A stretch of DNA of 64,000 bases from Desmodus rotundus (taxonomy: Eukaryota > Chordata > Mammalia > Chiroptera > Phyllostomidae): assembly GCF_022682495.2 (NCBI RefSeq), contig NC_071391.1:106685195-106749194 (forward strand). The letters run 5' to 3'. The notes beneath the pieces are model-generated. The model was not told the origin of the DNA and did no database searches. It saw nothing but the letters and a program-made list of their open reading frames with translations. Of the stretch, positions 1-12,460 are shown piece by piece (within the stretch, counting starts at the first letter, position 1; every line of letters starts with the position of its first letter). Made by a program: the position numbers and the translations under genes.

Positions 1-190
1 CTTCCTTCTGCCATTGGGATTACAGAAATTATGTTGAGATGGGGGCCCATCAGCCCGGATTCCTGAGTGATTAAAATGAGCAGAGCCCCTCTGCTGACCC
101 ACAAAAAACTGAGCATGAGGAGAAATAAATATTTGTAATGTTAAGCCATTCAGGTTAGGGGCTGTTTGTTACCGCAACACAACCTGGCCC
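1..190 (+). repeat. MaLR/MLT1-type LTR, 3' part
   Basis: The block ends in an aaataaat polyadenylation motif followed by 'gttaagccattcaggttagg' and 'gtttgttaccgcaacacaac'. This closely resembles the 3' end of old mammalian MaLR LTRs. It is cut off by the window start. The family name is from memory of the consensus, not from a search. Confidence 0.5.
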
Positions 191-229
191 ATTCTGTCTC
201 ATACACTAATGGCGTGCAAGTCTCCTAAA

Positions 230-795
230 CTGCTGCTATAGCCTCCATTTTTACTCTCTGTCCACACAGCAATCAGAATGACCTTTTTACAGTGCAAATC
301 AGACTCAGTCACTACCTCACTCAAACCTTTGGGCTCTTCCCATTATACCTGGAAGAAAATCCAAACTTCTTCCTATAGCCTAAAAGGCCCAGCATGACCT
401 GAGCCCTGCCTGTCACTCTGACCTGGTCTCCCACCCAGGCTTCCTCACTCATTTCTGCCCAGTCCCCCTCTACTTTTGCTATCGCTAAGGCACTGAACAC
501 TTTCCTGACTCAGAGCTTATGCACATGCTGTCCCCTCTGCCTGGAACCCTTTCCTGCACTAGTCACACAGCTGGCTTTTTCTCATCCTTCAAGCCTCAGC
601 TTACAAAACACCTCCTGGGGGAGGCCCCACCACTGCTACACTCTGAGCATTTCCTTGTTAGCTCTTATCACAAGGTAGAATTGCATTTGTTTTTCATTGT
701 TATTTACTTGTTTAGTCACAAAACTGTAAGCTCTGTGGGGTCTCCATCAGCCCTCAATAAATATTTGTTGAATGGAGGAATGAGTGAATGAGAAG
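230..795 (+). repeat. LINE-2 (L2) 3' end
   Basis: The sequence has the typical L2 3' order: 'ctgcctggaaccctttcctg', then 'cacctcctgggggaggcc', a run of 'cttatcacaaggtagaattg', 'actgtaagctctgtggggtc', and the tail 'caataaatatttgttgaatg' followed by GAATG-like repeats. It is diverged, as expected for an ancient element. It carries no intact reading frame. Confidence 0.65.
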
Positions 796-2556
796 TTCTG
801 CAAAGGGTAATGGTGGTGATGTGGCTAGTAGATATCACTGACCAGTTGACCAATCAGCCTCGCCCTGCAGCATCCTTTGGCTCCTTCCAGGTGACGAGGC
901 CAAAGTCCTCTCCACGCCTTTTATTCCCCTTAGGAGCTAAAGTGCCTCTGAAATACTGGGGTTTCTCCAGAGGGCTGAGCTGTCCTCCTTCTCCACTCTT
1001 GCAGCTCCCCAGGCGTCAGCCCAGCCTGGAGCGGGCAGCCAGCTCCAGTGGAGAGGCAGCCAGCTGCTGCCGTCACAGAGAGAGTGTCCTGGCCAGCACT
1101 CCAGAAATAGCCCAAGGTCAAGATAGGGTGCTTCCGTCCCCAACCGATAGAGAAGTCTGGGGAGAGTCCAATCCCAGATTTCCCTCCACCCCAATATTGG
1201 GATTCTTTACCCTGGTCTGGAACTCCCCAATTTCCAGCCACCTCTCCACAGACCCCTTCATTACCACTGATCTCACAGACCCCTGTCCTCCTACCACATG
1301 TCTGCGATAGAGGGTGGGCCTTATCCCATCTCATGGACAGGGCACTGTGGCTCAGGGAGGTCAAGAGTCTCTTCCAAGGTCACGTGTTGAGGTTACCAAT
1401 GAACTGGAATCACGGGTAGAGACCCATCCCAGCATCGGTGCTTCCTCCCAGCAGAACCTTCCATGTGAAGGAGGCACGCAAAGGACTTCCACAGCCTCTG
1501 CCCCAGGGCCAGCCTCAGCCACGTGTTACTGCTTTCTGGGGCTCTTTGCCCTGTGTACTCTGTCCCTATTTCCTGGTGCTGGGAGAGCGGTTTGGCTTCT
1601 TCAGCTGATGTCCCTGGGATCCCACTCTTTTCTGCCTGAATCCACAGCGTCCATTTCCACCTCTGGTCCTGGATACTCTGAGTGCTTGCCCAGCTCACCC
1701 ACCTGAACTCCCAGGTGGCCCGACCACCCAGGCCACTGTCTTCACACCCACAAAATATTCCCTCCTCTAACAGGGAAGCTGAGGACTCGGGGGACAGGGG
1801 GGCTCCAGCCGCCAGCTTCATGGGCCCCTTGTTACGAGCAAGGCTTGCAGACGCCCAGCTCACAGAGCTTCCCGCAGGTATGGCAGGAAGCAGCAGGGGT
1901 GTAAGTCAGGGAGCCCAAGAGGATTGGTTGGAGCAGGTGAGGGGAGCAGGGCAGCTCAGGCAGCTGGGGAAAGGGAGGAGGAGCCCACAAAAATGGGTCC
2001 CTCTGACTAGGACAGGACAGGGTGTCACCTAGTACATTTCTACTAACCAGATTACAACAAGCAAAGGAGACACAGGAATAAGGAGAGAATACAAGATGGA
2101 TATATTTTTTTTTAAAGAAATATAGTGCTTGAATTTAAAGGACATTCAGTAGGTCCAAGTAGAAGCTGGTAGAACCTTCTGGAGTAGACAACCTTAGGAA
2201 CCTGAACTACCCATACTTTGTTAGCACGCCAAGGTTCTAGGCATGTAGGCCCCACAAGCGCTCTGCACAGCTGTAGGGGCACCTTTGCATTGCAGTGATT
2301 GTGCACTTGAACATTTGGTGTATTTCTCTGGCAGGTGTCAGTCAGGTGTCTTAAGGAAGGAAGGGCATCTTTCCTGACTCTGTGGGATTAGTGATAGTGC
2401 TTCAGAGAGGTACTTGTAAGAAGTATAAAGTCAACTTTCTCTCTTCAGAAGTTAAAACATCTCTAGTGTAAACTTGCCTTCTCTACTAATTTACATGACA
2501 GCTCTTTCTAGAGCACGCAAAGGTGGAAATAAATTAGCATCCATTCTTTGTTTGTT
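796..2556. other. No gene recognised (intergenic)
   Basis: Open frames here are short, overlap on both strands and resemble no protein family I know. No splice-linked exon series, RNA gene or recent mobile element was recognised. Confidence 0.5.
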
Positions 2557-2729
2557 AAAGATTTTATTTATTTTACTTTCAGAGAGGGGGGAAGGGAGGG
2601 AGAGAAACATCAGTGTAAGAGAGAAACACAACTGGCCACGTCCTGCCGGTGCCCTGACCGGGAATCGAACTGGCAACCTTTCACTGTGCAGGACCACGCC
2701 CGGCCAACTGAGCCACATCTGTCAGGGCC
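2557..2729 (-). mobile_element. Ves SINE, antisense
   Basis: Reverse-complemented Ves element. It starts with the complement of the A-rich tail, passes a GA-rich block, then 'gaccgggaatcgaactggca' (B-box complement), and ends in 'ctgtcagggcc' (complement of the head). 'tccattctt' occurs on both sides as a likely target-site duplication. Confidence 0.88.
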
Positions 2730-2989
2730 AATGTCCATTCTTAATTACAGAGGGCCAAATTTAGGAAGACAGACTTTATCTCATAATCTTTGGGGGTTGT
2801 GGGGAGCAAGAACATTTATGATCTCAGAAGTCACAAACCATCAGTTCCCCCATATCCCACTAATTAGAAATGAGTCACTGAGTCAGCCCACATTCAGGGG
2901 GAAGGGAATTAAGCTTTACTGTTTAAAGAGTATCAAGGCATTGGTGGGCATCTTTTAAAACCACCAAAAAATGAAAAGAGTACAGGACG

Positions 2990-3120
2990 AGGAATCAAAA
3001 TGCCTGTGTTGTAATCTTACTTCTAAATATTAAGAGACTTGAGCACATCCCTTCATCTCTCCAGATCCATTTCCCCCATCTGCAAAGTGAGAAGGCTGAC
3101 TTCAGTGACTCTGAGGTTTC
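2990..3120 (+). repeat. MIR SINE fragment
   Basis: The order 'ttgagcacatcccttcatct', 'atttcccccatctgcaaagt', 'gagaaggctgacttcagtga' is the MIR core. The flanks (2,730-2,989 and 3,121-3,423) show no gene. Confidence 0.55.
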
Positions 3121-3423
3121 ATTTTTCAATGAGTATCTGTCTCAGTGTTCCAGCACTCAAGACCCTGGGCCTTAACCGCAGACCTCAGGCAGATTTCCCC
3201 TCCCTCTCAGCAAGCCTCACTGGCCCTTGGCCCAAGGAGCAGCTGCCACTCAACAGCAGCCAAGCCCAAGTTCATCAGAGTGTCTAGGGCGGGACCCCAG
3301 CATCGTTAGGTTTCACAGCTCCCCGGTGGCTCCAACGTGCAGCCACACCAGAGAACCGTGGCTCCAACCGCTCCGTGTGAACCCTCAACAGGAAATCTTT
3401 CTTTTTCTTTTCTTTTCTTTTTT

Positions 3424-3635
3424 AAAGATTTTTATTTATTTTTTTAGAGAAGGTAAGGGAGGGAGAAAGGGAGAGAAACATCAATGTGTGAGAGAAACCA
3501 ACTGGTTGCCTCTCACAAGCCCCCAACCAGGGACCTGGCCTGCAGCCCAGGCATGTAGCCTGACCGGGAACTGAACCGGCAATCTTTCGGTTTGCAGGAC
3601 GGTGCCCAATCCACTGAGCCACAGCAGTTAGGGCC
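3424..3635 (-). mobile_element. Ves SINE, antisense
   Basis: Tail complement 'aaagatttttatttattttt', purine-rich block, 'gaccgggaactgaaccggca' and 'actgagccacagcagttagg' are diagnostic of Ves. It directly abuts an antisense L1 3' end. Confidence 0.9.
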
Positions 3636-3800
3636 GTTTTCTCTTTTTCTTTTTATTGTTGACACTGTTACAGATGTCCCCATTTTGCCCCTTTGCCTGC
3701 CTCCACCCTGTCCCCTGCCCCTCCCCTCCGGCCACCCCACACTGCTGTCTGTGTGCATGGGTTGTGCACGTGTGTTCTTTGCTTAACCCTGTCACTGTCG
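3636..3800 (-). mobile_element. LINE-1 3'UTR fragment, antisense
   Basis: The run 'tttttattgttgacactgtt' followed by 'acagatgtccccattttgcc' and a C-rich tract is the complement of the L1 3' tail seen in sense elsewhere in this window (for example 38,600-38,760). 5'-truncated. Confidence 0.7.
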
Positions 3801-5167
3801 CCAGGGAATCATTTTTACAAATAAAATAACATTTCATGTGACTACTTTCGGATTTGGTTTTTTCCTTTGATTTAATACACTTTCAGGGATCTTACACTGC
3901 CTAGAGTACAGACATTTCATGTTCAGTTAACTGTATTTCAGGTCTGATTTGCCTAGGAGACCACTTTGCTCTGTGTTGCTGAAGGGAAAAAATTAGAGAA
4001 AATTAGAGTTCAGAGAAGCTTTTCATGGCCGGGGTAGAACTTTTTATAGAATTGTTTCCCTTGCTCAGTGTTTCTCATCGTGGTATTGTTTCTGTGGGAA
4101 AATTGATCCAATTTTTATCTTTTTGACTTATACCACCTTTTCCTAGAATATAACCTGCTTTAAGTTTAAACAATACCTGCCCTTTTTTTGCTTGTGTATG
4201 TGCATGCGTGGGTGTGAGAACAGTCGACATTCTTCAAGACAGGGCAGAGCCGGCGCTGAGAACGACGCAGGACTTGGAACACCCTGATAAGAGATGTCTC
4301 TGGAAGGCCACGGGTGGGGGCCGTGGGTGGGCGCTGGACGCCGCCAGCTGGGCTCTTCTGACCCTTGCCTCAGCATCCCCCTGCTCACATGCTCCACCTC
4401 AGCAAGGCACTCTGTCGTGTGACCAGCTGCCCCAGTTTGCTCAAGACCGAGGGGTTTCCTGGGATGCATGACTTTCAGTGTTAAAACTTGGAAAATTCCA
4501 GAAATCCAGGACAGTCAGCCACTCTACAAGGGTTGTGGGGCTGTGAGCACCGCCTCCATCTCTCACCGCTGCTCCATGCGTCTGATGGGCGGGATGCTCC
4601 AACAGCCTCCCCCGCTGGTGAACGCCAGCGACACCCCGGGCACCTGGTGGGAATGAAGCCAGAGCTGCCCTGATGAGGAGCAGGTGGCTTCACTGACAGA
4701 AACGGCGGGGGGAGGAGCGAAAGCACCGTCTGTGCAGTAAGGCTCTCAGGCGCAAGTTTCCTGAGCCCGAGGCCCTGCCACGTTGATCTCCATCAGTAAT
4801 CTCCAAATGCCCTAGTGCCTGTCATTTAAAAAAAATAAAAGGACATGACCTGAGACCAGGGAATCGCCTGGGGAGTTCATGTCTCACCCCAGAGATTCTG
4901 ATTTCACTGGTCTGGAGTGGGGTCCCGGTTTGCGCGGGCGCGCGCGCGCACGCGCACACACACACACACACACACACCCTCACTTTTCCCCTCTGGTTTC
5001 TCTCCAGGCAAGAAACGTCTCTACTGGGTATGAAAAGTTTATCACTCTTAAAGTTCCCTAGTTCTCCCTAAGGCTATCTTCAGCAAAAAAATGACCTCCT
5101 AGAAAAATCAGTATTTTTTGCTCTATCAGTGGCAAACCAGATGATAGATTCTCTTTATGGGCAATTC
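3801..5167. other. No gene recognised (intergenic)
   Basis: Apart from the CG/CA dinucleotide run at 4,936-4,977, nothing is recognisable. The open frames are short and overlapping. Confidence 0.5.
4936..4977 (+). repeat. (CG)n-(CA)n dinucleotide tract
   Basis: An alternating purine-pyrimidine run: first GCGCGC, then CGCACGCGCA, then a pure CACACA run. It holds a concentrated cluster of CpG dinucleotides. Confidence 0.95.
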
Positions 5168-5336
5168 TTTTTTTTTTTTTTAACATCGATGTGTGAGAGA
5201 TACATGTTGCCTCTCACGTGCCCCCCAACTGGGGACCTGGACCAAAACCCAGGCATGTGTCCTGACTGGGAATCAAACCGGCAACCCTTTGGGTTGCAGG
5301 ACAGCGCTCAATCCACTGAGTTACACCTGCCCGGGG
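5168..5336 (-). mobile_element. Ves SINE, antisense, truncated tail
   Basis: A poly-T start is followed by 'aacatcgatgtgtgagagat', 'gactgggaatcaaaccggca' and 'actgagttacacctgcccgg'. 'ggcaattct' lies on both sides as a short target duplication. Much of the purine-rich block is missing. Confidence 0.88.
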
Positions 5337-8300
5337 TTCATAGGCAATTCTAACATAAAAGTTCAAGCCACTCTTCTTCCTCTGTGAGTAAACCGTCCAG
5401 CTCCTGGGTGCGGAGGCTTGTTCCGGGTCCCCCTTCCCTGCCAGCTCTCTCCTGGGTTTCTCCTCACCCGGAGCCATGGTTTCAGAGGTTCCCTTGTTCC
5501 CCATCTTGCACCCCTGGTTCTACCCAACCTCCTGGCCCGGAACTCCCTGATTTCTATAGTTTACCTCTCTGGGATGCAGAAGTGGAGGGCTCCCATGTTA
5601 TTTTCACGGGCCCACCTCACCTGGCCAGCCTGTTGGACAGGAGGCTCAGCCACAGGGTCTCTGGCGAGCCTACTCCCTGCACCACATCTAGAAGGTGACA
5701 AGTCTCAGGGCCTGTGGTTGCCCTGTGAGGCAAGGTCACTTGAGGCCACAAGCAACAGTGGTCAAAGTGGGAGACCAAGTCTGTCGACAAACTACAATGA
5801 CAACTGACCAGATAGCCTACCGAGGTGAGCTGACAGCGACCCAGAACCTGCTGTTCTCATTCCACGGTCCCGGCGCCCATTCTCACGCTCTGGCTATGCT
5901 CAGGTTCTGTGAGACCCTTGCCCTATTTCCTCTGGAGCTAAGCCAGCAATAGCAGGTTTCTGTCACTTGCCAGCAGCCAACCCCGGGGATAGTCACCGAT
6001 GTCCATTGCCCCCATAGGCTCCTTCTTGGAACCTAAATCTGAGCCTTTTCTGCTCTCACAAAATCTCCTGAGACCCTTTTTCTCTGGCTTTTTTCAGCTC
6101 TAAGGAGGGCTGGCACCCACCTCGCCTTGGGTCTGTTTTCTGGAGTTTGAGGAGCGCTGGCCTCTTCTCTCACCCAGGCGTCCTCACCCTGGCTGCTGCA
6201 GAGCCCCAGGCCCTCGTCCACCCCTGCAGTTCCCATGGCTCGGGCTCTGTCTCCCCCGTTGTCCCCGCCCAGGAGCTTTCTACAGCACACCTCTGTAGAA
6301 CACTTTTGAAAACAAAGTAAATAGTGGTCTCCTCACATTCCCGTCAGCCTTTGTCTGTCAAGACTGAGGAGTCTTAAACTGGAGAGCTCCCCACTCCCCC
6401 ACACTACCCTCCCTGGCTCTCGCCCAGACCTTTAGGAGTGGGAGGGGTGGGGCTGCCCAGGATTGTTGGGCTCAGCCAGCAGTTTCAGATCACATATTAG
6501 GCCTTCAGGTTCACTCCGTTACCCCATCCCACCCTTCCTTGGTGCTGGAGTGAGAATCACAGTCAAGTGATAGGCCAGGGCACTCAGCTACCCAGAGCAG
6601 AGCGGCCTTGACTCCAAGACCACTTGGACAGCCCTAACCACTGCACAGCCCTGCCTCTTCCTGGCCACAGTCTGTGACAGCCCCCAGAGCCACATCCTCA
6701 GCTAGCCTCTTCTTTGTCCCAGCCCTGTGAGGACCCGGGGGACCTGGCTTCTCCTCTTCTAGGATGTGGTGTGGGCCTCAGGGGAGAGTTAGAACAATGC
6801 TGAGCCCCTTATCAACAGCTAATCCCATCCTGGCCAGCTTCTGGACTTCCCTTCTCAGAAATGCCAACTCTTATTTTAACACATGGCGTGTTCACTTCTG
6901 AGTCACCTCAGCCCCAATTGTGTGCAGACCAAGCAGTCACAGCCCCTCCCTAACACCTCAGCCAAGCTCTTCCAGAGGAGTAAAGACCAAACACCTTCAG
7001 GTCCATCCGGAACAGGCCTGGCTTCCTTCTGCCTTGTCACGAGCTCCTGGCGCCACAAAATACAGAAGCTAGAAAAGACCTAGAAATCATCAGATCCCAC
7101 ACCCTCATTCACAGCTGAGTTCACCAAATGCTAGTGAGGACAGGGCCCCACTCAAGGTCATACAGCAAGGTCAGGAAGAACTCCTGGTCCAGTCCCTTGC
7201 TCCTTGTCTTCTCAAAGGACAAGAGGAGAGAGGGAAACTGAGGGGTAAGGGGCTGTTGAGTTTTGTTCCTATTTAGGCTTCAATGCTATACTTGCACAAA
7301 GGGATGCTTGTCCCACTCGGGAGTCAGCCCCCTACCCCCCACCCCCCAGCAACAGGAATGGTCTCAGACACCCTGGGTATCAGGGGTGACTTTGCCCAGA
7401 AGGAGAAGTATTAGGAACCCCCATGAATCAGGGCCTCCAAGTGCCCCAATTGTGGCACTTAACAGGAAAAAGCGCTCAATGGCTAATGAGAAAATAGTTG
7501 GTACCATGAGAAGTCCGCACACTAGCCCCTTGCAGTGACATCTGCAGCTCTGGAGAATGAGACCTGGGTCCAGGATGACCTCCCAGAGGCCCTGTTCTGA
7601 GACAGTGAGAAGGATTTATAACGCACCCAAAAAAGGGTTTGGGCTAACCCCAGCAAACCTCGCATTCAGCCTCCCACAGTTCAGCCCCGCACCCCTGCAC
7701 TTTCTCACTCACCAGCACGTGGGCTCTGAGGCCCACCAGCAGCCACTGTCTGAGCATGTGCGACAGAAAGACCCGGGTCAAGCCACTCACCCTCTCGGTA
7801 AAGTGTGTAGACTAATACACCCTTCCTCCGGGATTGGTTTAAGCATGAAAGCATTTGGAACACTGCCTGGCATGTGATCACTTAGCTGTCATTATCATTA
7901 TCGTGATTATTTTAAGCACTCAGCAGTTATGACTGGCTTCCTTTAGCCTCAAGTGTATCACCCAAGGGCCAGCATTGTGAAGGCAGGAAGTGCAAGCCCT
8001 GTGATCCTCAGGGTCACGCTTGGGCGCAGCTTCAGGGATGTCTGTGAAGTGTAGAAACATAAGCCAGAAACTGGGGTTGGAACATTCCAGACCTGGAACA
8101 GAGGGTTTGGTCAGTCTGATGTGTGTTCCACAACTTGGCGAAAACATCTAGTGAACATTTACATATGTGTTGCTCAATATTTGCCCAAATACTTCCATTC
8201 TTCTACTTCTGTGTTTCAATACACATAGGAGTCAGACAGAGGCTTTCATGTGCCAGGTAGAGATGGAAGACCAGGGAGGGTGGGCTCTGGCCTGGGGAGA

Positions 8301-8394
8301 AGTTAAACTTTTGGCACTCAAAATCCTGATATACTTTGTGATGCTATTTTAAAAAGGCATTTTTAAGCCTTATATATTTGATTACAAGCTTGTT
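5337..8394. other. No gene recognised; one MIR remnant
   Basis: About 3 kb without a recognisable exon. A probable antisense MIR lies at 7,095-7,185 ('actcaaggtcatacagcaag'). The reading frames here are not convincing: no family similarity, no codon pattern, no linked splice sites. Confidence 0.5.
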
Positions 8395-9460
8395 TTTAAT
8401 TTTTCAGTTTTTCATTTTGAAATAACTTAGACTTAAAATGCATTGCAAAAATAGCAAAAAAAAATTCCTATATACCCTTCACCTAGCGTTCACAAGTGTT
8501 AGCATCTTCTATAAAAACAGACTGATCAAAACCAAGATACGAACAGTGAGACAACACTACCTCCAGCTCTTATTCCAGCTTTGCCAACTGTCCCTCTAAG
8601 GTTCTTCTTCTGCACCAGGACCTATCCAGGCTCACACGCTGCACTGAGTTGGTCTGTCTCCATAGGCTCCTCCAGTCTGGGATAGTCCCTTCAGTCCTCG
8701 TCTTCTATGATCATAACATTTTTGAAGAGAAGTGGTCAATTATTTTGCAGAACGTTCCTCACTTCAGGTATGCCTGGTGTTTTCCCAAGGTTAGACGGGG
8801 CTTACGCAGTTTTGGCAGGAACACCACGAAATGGGCATTGAGTTCTTCTCAGTGCATCACACAGGGAGGCTGGTGAAGGTGCTACACCTCCTTCCTGGTC
8901 ATGTGAAGTTTGACCACGTTGATATGGTGCCTACCAGATTCGTCCACTGCAAAGGTGCTATTTTCCCTTCGTAGTTAATAAGTAGATTGTGGGAAGATAG
9001 CTTGAGACTATGAACCTGTCTTGCTTCTCATCACACTTTTACCCATCGATTTCAGCACTCCATCAGTGGACTTGCCTGCAACGCTTAAGACCGTGCTGTT
9101 AGCCAAATGGTGATTTCCCATCTTCATCACTCCTTCTACGTTAACTGGAATTCTACTATAAGGGAAAGCTCTCCTTTTTTCTTCATTTATTTATTTATTT
9201 TTGCTATAACTTATTTCTATCAATATAGATAGTTACTTTATTCTATGAATTAGAATCCAGTACTGTCTTTATTTATCTGTTATTCAAATAGTCTCATAGT
9301 TGGCCATTGGGAACCTCTTTAATGTGGCTTCTATGACCCTTTATAATGTCATCGTTTTGAACACTTTTTTCTAGCACTGCAAAATCTTCCAGCCTTATTG
9401 GTATTTTCCCTGTCCCAGCTCTAGAATCAGCCCTTTCTCCAAGGATTCCCTGGTTCTTTT
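8395..9460. repeat. Ancient LINE-1-type interspersed repeat
   Basis: This stretch is homologous to 24,280-24,790 in the same window. Shared segments include 'ttctcagtgcatcac'/'cctctcagtgcactg', 'tttgaagag...ctgg/gccag' and 'ttaata...ttgtgggaagata'. The pattern is that of an old, widely dispersed mammalian LINE relic, probably an L1M 3' region. Orientation is not assigned. Confidence 0.5.
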
Positions 9461-9929
9461 TACTAAAGAGTAGTACTTAGAAGCCAAGATCTAGGAGCTA
9501 GTATGCTCATAGCTGCTTGGGTATCATTATTTCTAGTCCCTCTCAGAGGGCAAAGCTAGGAAATATGTTTGCAGGCAAACACACATACGTACCCACCTAC
9601 ATCTGTTTCTGTTTCTGTATCTAATCGCCTATGATTACAAAACCATGAATTCATGTCAATTCTTCTGATTCCAGGTCAACATGCAGGGCGCATTCTAGCC
9701 TCTCCACTTCCATTTTTGTTACTCCAATTTCAACAGAGAAAATATGGTTTTCACTGCCCATAATATATTTATTTATCTGCTTAACCATGGAAAAAACCTG
9801 AGATATTTTCAGGGTTTGTGTGACTTTTTTAAAAAGTGTGCTATTTTAGTCAAACAATGGGATGTTAATGATCTGATGTTAAGTTAAGGATGAGTCAAGT
9901 CAGCCTAATGTTTAATAAAGTGAGCTCTG
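9461..9929. other. No gene recognised
   Basis: Nothing recognisable in this AT-rich stretch. It may hold further remnants of the preceding old repeat. Confidence 0.45.
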
Positions 9930-10095
9930 AAAGTCGGCAATTACTTCGTCTTTCTGAATCTCACCTTTCTTACATATAAAATAGGGGTAATTATATTTAG
10001 CTCATAAGATTTTGATGAGAATGAAAGAGATCATGTATGTAAAGTGCTTAGCACAAAGGAAGCCCTAGATAACTATTACACATTTTTATTAGCTA
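9930..10095 (+). repeat. MIR SINE
   Basis: Shows the MIR core and tail: 'ctgaatctcacctttcttac', 'ataaaataggggtaattata', 'gtaaagtgcttagcacaaag', then 'taactatta'. Confidence 0.7.
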
Positions 10096-10984
10096 TTAAT
10101 TAGAAAATAAAGCAAAATTTTCTATTGTTATCTAATTGTTTGTATAAAAAGTTGACCCATAATAATACCAGTTGAAATGAGGGAAATAAGAAACAGGTTA
10201 GGAGCTTTGAGGTTTGCCATAAAATTTCTTTTCATGTATTCAGTAGTTGTGATGAAATAGTTAATTTTTTTCCAGTAGATGGCAGCACTTGTACCATTGA
10301 CTTTGAGTAGGGTTCCCAGTGAATCTTAGTAATGAAGTCATCACGGGAGACCATTCAAGCCAGCTGGACACAGGATGCACCTTTGGAATAGATAGCTACA
10401 TACAAAATGTAAAAAATAATCCACAACTTTAACAAAGAAAAGAAAAAATGCCACACATCTAAGCACACCTGTGAAGAATCAGCAGGGAACTCAAGCAAGT
10501 CTGCCCAAACTAGCCCTGCCCCAGGGTCCCTGCGCCCCCAGGTGGGCACCAGTCAGGTCCCCCTGGCCTCCAAGTGAATGTCATCCCTGGGATGGAAGTT
10601 GAGGGCAAGTGGGACAGGACTTACTGAAAGTACCACAGAGAAGCAAGGAGCTGAGCAGTTTCTCAGGGCCCTGCCCCTTCATACGGTGGGGTCCCCAAGA
10701 ACTTATCAATGGACACAAACCCTCCATGCACCCCCACTGCCTCGGGCTACAGAAACCAGAGTCCCAGTCTGAGGCAAGGAACAGAGACCCACTTGACAGA
10801 GCTGAAGAAGTGTTGGAGGAGGATGGCGGGGCCCATGGTGAAATCCTGTGGCAACGCAACCACAGCAAAAGACACACAGACTCAGGAAATCAAGATGGCT
10901 GCAGGGAGTCACTGCACCCTTGACGCCTTCCTAGCACCACCAGGCCTGCTCCCTTGAGTGGCGGGAGAGGACAAGAGATGACCA
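10096..10984. other. No gene recognised; one CTCF-like motif
   Basis: No coding signal. The stretch contains the CTCF-like core at 10,272-10,287, described separately. Confidence 0.5.
10272..10287 (+). promoter_or_regulatory. CTCF-like binding motif
   Basis: CCAGTAGATGGCAGCA matches the CTCF core pattern CCASYAGRKGGCRS at every position. It is a sequence match only; occupancy cannot be judged from sequence. Confidence 0.45.
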
Positions 10985-11150
10985 GGGCTGTAATCCTGAG
11001 TCTGCCACTTCCTAGCTGTGGGCCTTGACCAAGTTAGGTACCCTCTCCATGCCTCCATTCCCTCACCTGGAAACCACACAAGGCTCTCGGGTTTTCACGA
11101 GGACTAGAATAATGTTGTAATGAAACCATTATTATTACTATGTTCATTTT
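10985..11150 (+). repeat. MIR SINE
   Basis: The segments 'gagtctgccacttcctagct', 'gtgggccttgaccaagttag' and 'ctccattccctcacctggaa' follow the MIR consensus order. Confidence 0.75.
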
Positions 11151-11687
11151 CACTGACTGCTTCATTATGATTTCTGGTCCTCCATGGCTCCTGCTTGCTT
11201 AGCGCCATTACAGCTGCCCCAGCCCCAAGACTGTAACTCTCAGTAGTCTCCTCCCCCTGGGCCTGTTAGTTCCAATTCCAGAGAGAGGCCTCTCTGGTCG
11301 GCCCAGCACCTCACTGTGCCCTAGGCTTTAGGCTAGGCCTGTGGGTGGGCTCCTCCCTGGTCAAGTGAGATTTGCCTGGTCCCAAAAACATCAGAGCGGC
11401 CAGCACCATCAAGGAGTTTATTCCAAAGGTTAGTCAGCCAGAAACTAACCAATGATATCTTAACCTACAGGTAAAACATCATTTAAAGTTCCGTACATGC
11501 AGTTGTGAATAAAATACAAGTTCATTTACAGGTGTTATTGAACACAGTAACTTTCTTAATTATTAATATTCTAATCAGATATTTCATGTGACAATATTTT
11601 ATTAATTTTTACATACTATTTATCATTACAATAAATATTAATTATCTTAATGAATTAATCTGACTAAAGTACAAAATTTATTATGTG
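11151..11687. other. No gene recognised; AT-rich
   Basis: The right half is strongly AT-rich with many taat/atta words and may be an eroded LINE 3' region. No gene seen. Confidence 0.45.
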
Positions 11688-11902
11688 GCCCTGGCTGGTG
11701 TGGCTCTGTGGATTGAGCGCCAGCCTGCTAACTAAAGGGCCACTGGTTCTATTCCCATTCAGAGCACATGCTTGGGTTGCAGGTCAGGTCCCCAGTTGGG
11801 GGCGCATGAGAGGCAACTTACACATTGATGTTTCTTTCCCTCGTTCTCCCTCCCTTTCTCCAAAATTAAATAAATAAAATCTTTTTAAAAAGAAAAGAAA
11901 AA
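11688..11902 (+). mobile_element. Ves SINE
   Basis: Nearly complete: head 'ccctggctggtgtggctctg', B-box region 'ctggttctattcc', TC-rich block and A-rich tail. An imperfect repeat of about 14 bp ending in atgtgg flanks it. The following 340 bp (11,903-12,243) show no gene. Confidence 0.93.
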
Positions 11903-12243
11903 AATTGTCATGTGGTCTCCATAAAATACTTTGATTGTAAGAAGTGTCTTCATCCTCAAAAATGTGGAATACACCCCCACCTCCCCCCAACCATACTACA
12001 TTGGGCTACTTTGGGTCTACCTTCAAAGCGTCATGTTGAGCCTTAAATCCCTGTACCAGCCCACATTCCCATCCCGCCCTTTCTCCTGGGTTCCCACTGA
12101 CCTGGGATCCATACCCCTTCCCACGTTTCGCCTCTGCCCCAGCATCCAGCCTGCAATACCTAGGTTGAGCTGGAGAGAGAGCCACTGCCTGGGGGCTCTG
12201 ATTTTTAGAGGTGCAGCATCTCCACTCCTAACCAAAGCATCTT

Positions 12244-12448
12244 TTTCTTTTTAATCCTCACTTGAAGATTTGTTTATTGATTTTAGAGAGGGAGGAAGAG
12301 AGTGAGAGAGAGAGAGAAAGTGTGTGTGTGTGAGAGAGAGAGAGAACATCAATTAGTTGCCTCACATACACACCCAGAATGGGATCAAGTCCACAGCCTT
12401 TTGGTGTAAGGGATGACATTCTAATCAGCTGACACACCAGGCCAGGGC
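12244..12448 (-). mobile_element. Ves SINE, antisense
   Basis: Bounded by a perfect 12-bp target-site duplication, ccaaagcatctt, at 12,232-12,243 and 12,449-12,460. The interior has a GA/GT microsatellite in the purine-rich block, and ends in the complement of the Ves head. Confidence 0.92.
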
Positions 12449-12460
12449 CCAAAGCATCTT

